A stretch of DNA of 8,370 nucleotides from Prado023 sp039812125 (GTDB lineage: Bacteria; Actinomycetota; Actinomycetes; S36-B12; CAIYMF01): positions 1 to 8,370 of the forward strand of contig JBDHZV010000122.1 in NCBI GenBank assembly GCA_039812125.1. The letters are read 5' to 3'. This document shows positions 4,936 through 8,370 of the stretch, piece after piece. The number at the start of each line of letters is the position of its first letter. The first letter of the stretch is position 1. The position numbers were made by a program, and so were the translations under genes. The notes beneath the pieces are model-generated. The model worked only from the letters and a program-made list of their open reading frames with translations, was not told where the DNA came from and made no database searches.

Positions 4936-7900
4936 GTGAGCTCCGCTCTCGCCCACGACAGCTCCCGGGAGTGGCTCCGCCACCTGACCCGCACGGCGCT
5001 GGCCAGGATGGTCGGGCAGGCCACCGTCCAGCGCGGTGCCGCGTACCAGCGCAAGCGAGCCGTGCGGGACCTGGTGATCGGCCCGAACGGCGATACCCTG
5101 ATCGCGGCTGTGCAGGGGAGCCGTCGCTACACGACCGTGGTGAGGTCGCGGTGGGTCGGTCTTGAGGACCCGACCGACAGCACCAGCCTGGAGGTCACCA
5201 GCACGTGCAGCTGCCCGATCGGCGGCAGCTGCAAGCACGTCGTCGCGGTCATCCTCGAGGCCCAGGCCGAGACCGGAGCGACCCCGGCCAGTCCGCCGCA
5301 GACCGACCGCTCCACGGAGCAGGACCGAACCTCCGCCCGGATCCCGCAGCAACGCCCCCAGTGGGAGGCAGTGCTGGCCCCCGTCGTGGCGGGCCCGCAT
5401 GCGGGCCGGTCGTCGGCGGGCGGCACGACGCCGCTCGGGTTGCTCGTCGACCTGCCCTCCGCGCCCTCCGCGCGACGCCCCGCGAGCAGCAGGCAGGGCC
5501 AGGGCCCCCGACTGCAGCTGCGCCCGCTGATCCCCGGGACCTCGGGCGGGTGGATCCGCACCGGCATCAGCTGGTCCGACGTGCAGTACCCGAGCCAGTG
5601 GCGGCGGATCGACCCCGCGCACAGCGAAGCGCTCGCCGCGATCCTGACAGCTCAGCGGATCCGCTCGCACTACTACCACGGCTCCGAGCAGTGGATCGCC
5701 GCCGACACCGTGGGCCCCGGGCTGTGGGGCCTGCTCGAGGACGCCGTGACCGCCGGCGTCACGCTGGTGACGGGCCCCAAGGCCAACGTCCCGGTCCGGA
5801 TCTCGCAGGCCCCGGCCAGGCTGCAGCTCGACGTGAGCCGGGCGCCCACCGGCGACCTGATGGTGCGGCCCCGGCTGGAGGTCCCCGGCGTCGCCGGTGC
5901 GCCCGTCCCGATCGGCGCGCCCCCGCACGGCGTCCTCGTCAGCACGCCGGACGAGCTGATGCTGGCAGGGTTCGCCAGGCCCCTCACGGCCGCCATGGCC
6001 ACGCTGGTGGATTCCGTCGACACCCTCACCGTCCCCGCTCACGACGTCACCCGCTTCCTCTCGCACTACTACCCCGCCCTCCGGCAGCGCGCCGTGGTCG
6101 GGTCCTCCGACGGCAGCGTCGAGTTCCCTGAGGTCGCGCCACCACGGCTGGCGCTGCGCGTGTCCTTCGAGGAGGACCACGTCGCGCGGCTGCGCTGGGC
6201 CTTCCGCTACGTGGTGGGCACCGAGGCCCTCGACGTCCCCCTGTTGCGCGGTCCCGCCGACGACCCCCTGGACGCGCCCGTGGCCCGCGACCCCATCGCG
6301 GAGGAGGCGCTGCTGGCCAGCCTGGACGTCCTCGACGCAGCTCCCGGGCTGCGGGTCCCGGTACCGGGGCGGACGCGGCCCGGCGTCGTCGTCGAGCCGG
6401 TCCTGCGGGGTTGGCCGACCGTCGCGTTCGTCCGCGACGTCCTGCCGACCCTCGTGGCGCGCGACGACGTCGACCTCACCGTGGTCGGCTCGCCACTGGA
6501 CTACGCCGAGGCCGACGCGGCCCCGGTCGTGACCGTGTCCACCACCGACATCGAGCGCCCCGACCCGGACGGGAGCGGGGAGCCGGGTTCTGGTTCTGGC
6601 GGTGCCGACGGCCCGGTCGAGGACTGGTTCGACCTGGGCATCGCGGTCAGCGTGGACGGGCAGGACGTGCCGATGGCGCTCCTGCTCACCGCCCTGGCCA
6701 GCGGCGACGAGCGGCTCATCCTGCCCGACGGCACGTGGTTCGCCCTCGACCGGCCCGAGCTGCATGCCCTGCGCCGGATCATCGAGGAGGCCCGGGGCCT
6801 GCAGGACCACCCGTCGGACCAGCTGCGGATCAACCGCTACCAGGCCGGGCTGTGGGAGGAGCTGCTCGCCCTCGGGGTCGTCGCCCACCAGAGCCAGCGC
6901 TGGGCCGCCTCGGTGGGGGCCCTGCTCGCCCTCGACGAGCTGCCCCACCCGGAGCCCCCTGCCGCCCTGGACGCGACCCTGCGGCACTACCAGCTCGACG
7001 GCTACCAGTGGCTGTCGTTCCTGTGGGACCACCAGCTCGGCGGTGTCCTCGCCGACGACATGGGGCTGGGCAAGACACTGCAGACCCTCACCCTGGCGCA
7101 GCGGGCACGTGAGCAGGGAACCCTCACCCCAGACGCGCCGATCCTGGTCGTGGCCCCCACGAGTGTCGTGGCGACGTGGGGCCACGAGGCGGCTCGGTTC
7201 ACCCCCGGACTGCGGGTCGCCACAGTCGCGCGGACCACCCGCAGGTCCGGCGAATCCCTGGCCGACACGATCGCCGGTGCCCACGTGGTCGTCACGTCCT
7301 ACGCCCTGCTGCGGATCGACGCGGACCAGTACACCGACCGGGCGTGGGCCGCCCTCGTGCTCGACGAGGCCCAGGCCGTGAAGAACCACCAGTCCCGGAC
7401 CTACCAGGTCGCCCGCACCATCCGGGCCCGGACCAAGCTGGCGATCACCGGGACCCCGCTGGAGAACTCCCTCATGGACCTGTGGGCGCTGCTGTCGATC
7501 GTCGCACCGGGGCTGTTCCCCAGCCCGCAGCGCTTCGCCGACGTCTACCGCAAGCCCATCGAGTCGGGCGAGTCCCCCGAGCTGCTGGCGACCCTGCGGC
7601 GCCGGATCCGCCCGCTGATGCTGCGCCGCACCAAGGAGGCCGTCGCCGCCGAGCTGCCGCCGAAGATCGAGCAGGTGGTCGCCGTACCGCTCAACGCCGC
7701 GCACCGTCGGATCTACGACACCCACCTGGCCCGGGAGCGCCAACGCATCCTGGGCCTGCTCGACGATGTCGACCGCAACCGCATCGCCATCCTCTCGGCG
7801 CTGACCACGCTGCGCCAGCTCAGCCTCGACGTGCACCTCGTGGTCCCCGACGCCCCCGCGAACGTGGCCTCCAGCAAGGTCGAGGCGCTGCTCGACCAGC

Positions 7901-8370
7901 TCGTCGAGGTCATCGCCGAGGGGCACAGGTGCCTCGTGTTCAGCCAGTTCACGCGGTACCTGCAGGTCGTGCGCCAGCGGCTGGCCCGTGAGGGGATCGC
8001 GCACGTCTACCTCGACGGCCGCACCCGGGACCGGCCCAAGCGGATCGCGGAGTTCACGGACGGCGACGCACCGGTGTTCCTCATCAGCCTCAAGGCCGGC
8101 GGCTCCGGCCTGACGCTGACCGAGGCCGACTACGTGTTCGTCCTGGACCCCTGGTGGAACCCGGCGGTCGAGGCCCAGGCCGTCGACCGGGCCCACCGGA
8201 TCGGCCAGGACAAGACGGTCATGGTCTACCGCCTGGTCTCCGAGGGGACCATCGAGGAGAAGGTGGTTGCGCTCCAGGAGCGCAAGCGCGACCTGTTCGC
8301 GCGCGTGGTCGACGACGGCGGGCTGCTGGGGGCGCCGCTCACCGCCGACGACCTGCGTGGCCTGCTGGAG
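4936..8370 (+). CDS. SWIM zinc-finger SNF2-family DEAD/DEAH-box helicase (3' end outside window)
   Basis: This is a large Swi2/Snf2-type ATPase of superfamily 2, 1145 codons within the window. Such proteins translocate on double-stranded DNA and displace proteins. The cellular role of bacterial SWIM-SNF2 proteins is poorly defined. From the N-terminus: a SWIM zinc finger (Cys91, Cys93, Cys99, His101 in CSCPIGGSCKH), a long middle region typical of bacterial SNF2 proteins with a Gly/Ser-rich linker at about 540-560, then the two-lobed motor. Motor motifs are Gln686 in LRHYQLDGYQW, Walker A DMGLGKT (708-714), Walker B DEAQ (810-813), TGTPLEN (838-844), the start of the second lobe near 978, KAGGSGLTLT (1053-1062), and the arginine-finger motif QAVDRAHRIGQ (1081-1091). 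All are intact, so it should be an active ATPase. The frame is open at the window edge. The last residues (APLTADDLRGLLE) look like the usual C-terminus, so few codons should be missing. An in-frame ATG at 4915 is an alternative start. Confidence 0.95.
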   Translation, partial: MSSALAHDSSREWLRHLTRTALARMVGQATVQRGAAYQRKRAVRDLVIGPNGDTLIAAVQGSRRYTTVVRSRWVGLEDPTDSTSLEVTSTCSCPIGGSCKHVVAVILEAQAETGATPASPPQTDRSTEQDRTSARIPQQRPQWEAVLAPVVAGPHAGRSSAGGTTPLGLLVDLPSAPSARRPASSRQGQGPRLQLRPLIPGTSGGWIRTGISWSDVQYPSQWRRIDPAHSEALAAILTAQRIRSHYYHGSEQWIAADTVGPGLWGLLEDAVTAGVTLVTGPKANVPVRISQAPARLQLDVSRAPTGDLMVRPRLEVPGVAGAPVPIGAPPHGVLVSTPDELMLAGFARPLTAAMATLVDSVDTLTVPAHDVTRFLSHYYPALRQRAVVGSSDGSVEFPEVAPPRLALRVSFEEDHVARLRWAFRYVVGTEALDVPLLRGPADDPLDAPVARDPIAEEALLASLDVLDAAPGLRVPVPGRTRPGVVVEPVLRGWPTVAFVRDVLPTLVARDDVDLTVVGSPLDYAEADAAPVVTVSTTDIERPDPDGSGEPGSGSGGADGPVEDWFDLGIAVSVDGQDVPMALLLTALASGDERLILPDGTWFALDRPELHALRRIIEEARGLQDHPSDQLRINRYQAGLWEELLALGVVAHQSQRWAASVGALLALDELPHPEPPAALDATLRHYQLDGYQWLSFLWDHQLGGVLADDMGLGKTLQTLTLAQRAREQGTLTPDAPILVVAPTSVVATWGHEAARFTPGLRVATVARTTRRSGESLADTIAGAHVVVTSYALLRIDADQYTDRAWAALVLDEAQAVKNHQSRTYQVARTIRARTKLAITGTPLENSLMDLWALLSIVAPGLFPSPQRFADVYRKPIESGESPELLATLRRRIRPLMLRRTKEAVAAELPPKIEQVVAVPLNAAHRRIYDTHLARERQRILGLLDDVDRNRIAILSALTTLRQLSLDVHLVVPDAPANVASSKVEALLDQLVEVIAEGHRCLVFSQFTRYLQVVRQRLAREGIAHVYLDGRTRDRPKRIAEFTDGDAPVFLISLKAGGSGLTLTEADYVFVLDPWWNPAVEAQAVDRAHRIGQDKTVMVYRLVSEGTIEEKVVALQERKRDLFARVVDDGGLLGAPLTADDLRGLLE

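Noticed and set aside
4636..8196. Very long open frame on the minus strand (1186 codons) opposite the helicase.
   Set aside because: It is a shadow of the helicase codons in GC-rich DNA. Its translation is low-complexity Gly/Arg/Val/Asp sequence with no domain, and the plus strand holds all the SNF2 motifs.

Overview
The window is high-GC DNA (roughly 70% or more by eye) with strong G/C preference at third codon positions, GTG starts and an actinobacterial style of gene content: a SWIM/SNF2 helicase, an AbiEi-like regulator fused to a DUF559/Vsr-type nuclease-like domain, and a class F-like sortase remnant. I infer an actinobacterium, plausibly Micrococcales (Intrasporangiaceae-like). The genus cannot be fixed from the sequence alone.

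Layout, left to right. Positions 1-447 are G-rich and repeat-laden with no convincing gene; a weak 72-codon minus-strand ORF lies at 102-320. Positions 448-621 hold a 174-bp element of four copies of a 26-bp repeat, two forward and two inverted. A plus-strand gene of unknown function follows (682-1356). Convergent with it is the wreck of a sortase gene on the minus strand (1383-1692). Upstream of that, also on the minus strand, is an intact endonuclease/exonuclease/phosphatase (EEP) family protein (1877-3166). A G-rich divergent intergenic region leads to a plus-strand AbiEi-like/DUF559-like protein (3343-4389), whose stop codon lies inside a perfect 18-bp hairpin. A second 174-bp four-repeat element lies at 4563-4736. 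The window ends in a large plus-strand SWIM zinc-finger SNF2 helicase (4936 to the right edge, no stop reached).

The genes do not form an obvious operon or pathway. Orientations alternate, each gene has its own upstream gap, and no classical defence or biosynthetic set is complete. The antitoxin-like gene has no AbiEii toxin beside it, and the sortase is broken. This looks like ordinary accessory chromosome punctuated by dispersed repeats.

The most notable observation is the pair of four-repeat elements. They lie 4,115 bp apart and share exactly the same internal geometry: 52-bp steps between same-strand repeats and an 18-bp centre, total 174 bp. The spacer sequences between repeats have largely diverged. 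Conserved spacing with diverged spacers suggests that the geometry is functional, either as helically phased protein-binding sites or as a structured nucleic acid, or that these are REPIN/BIME-like mobile repeats. I do not recognise this element as a described family.
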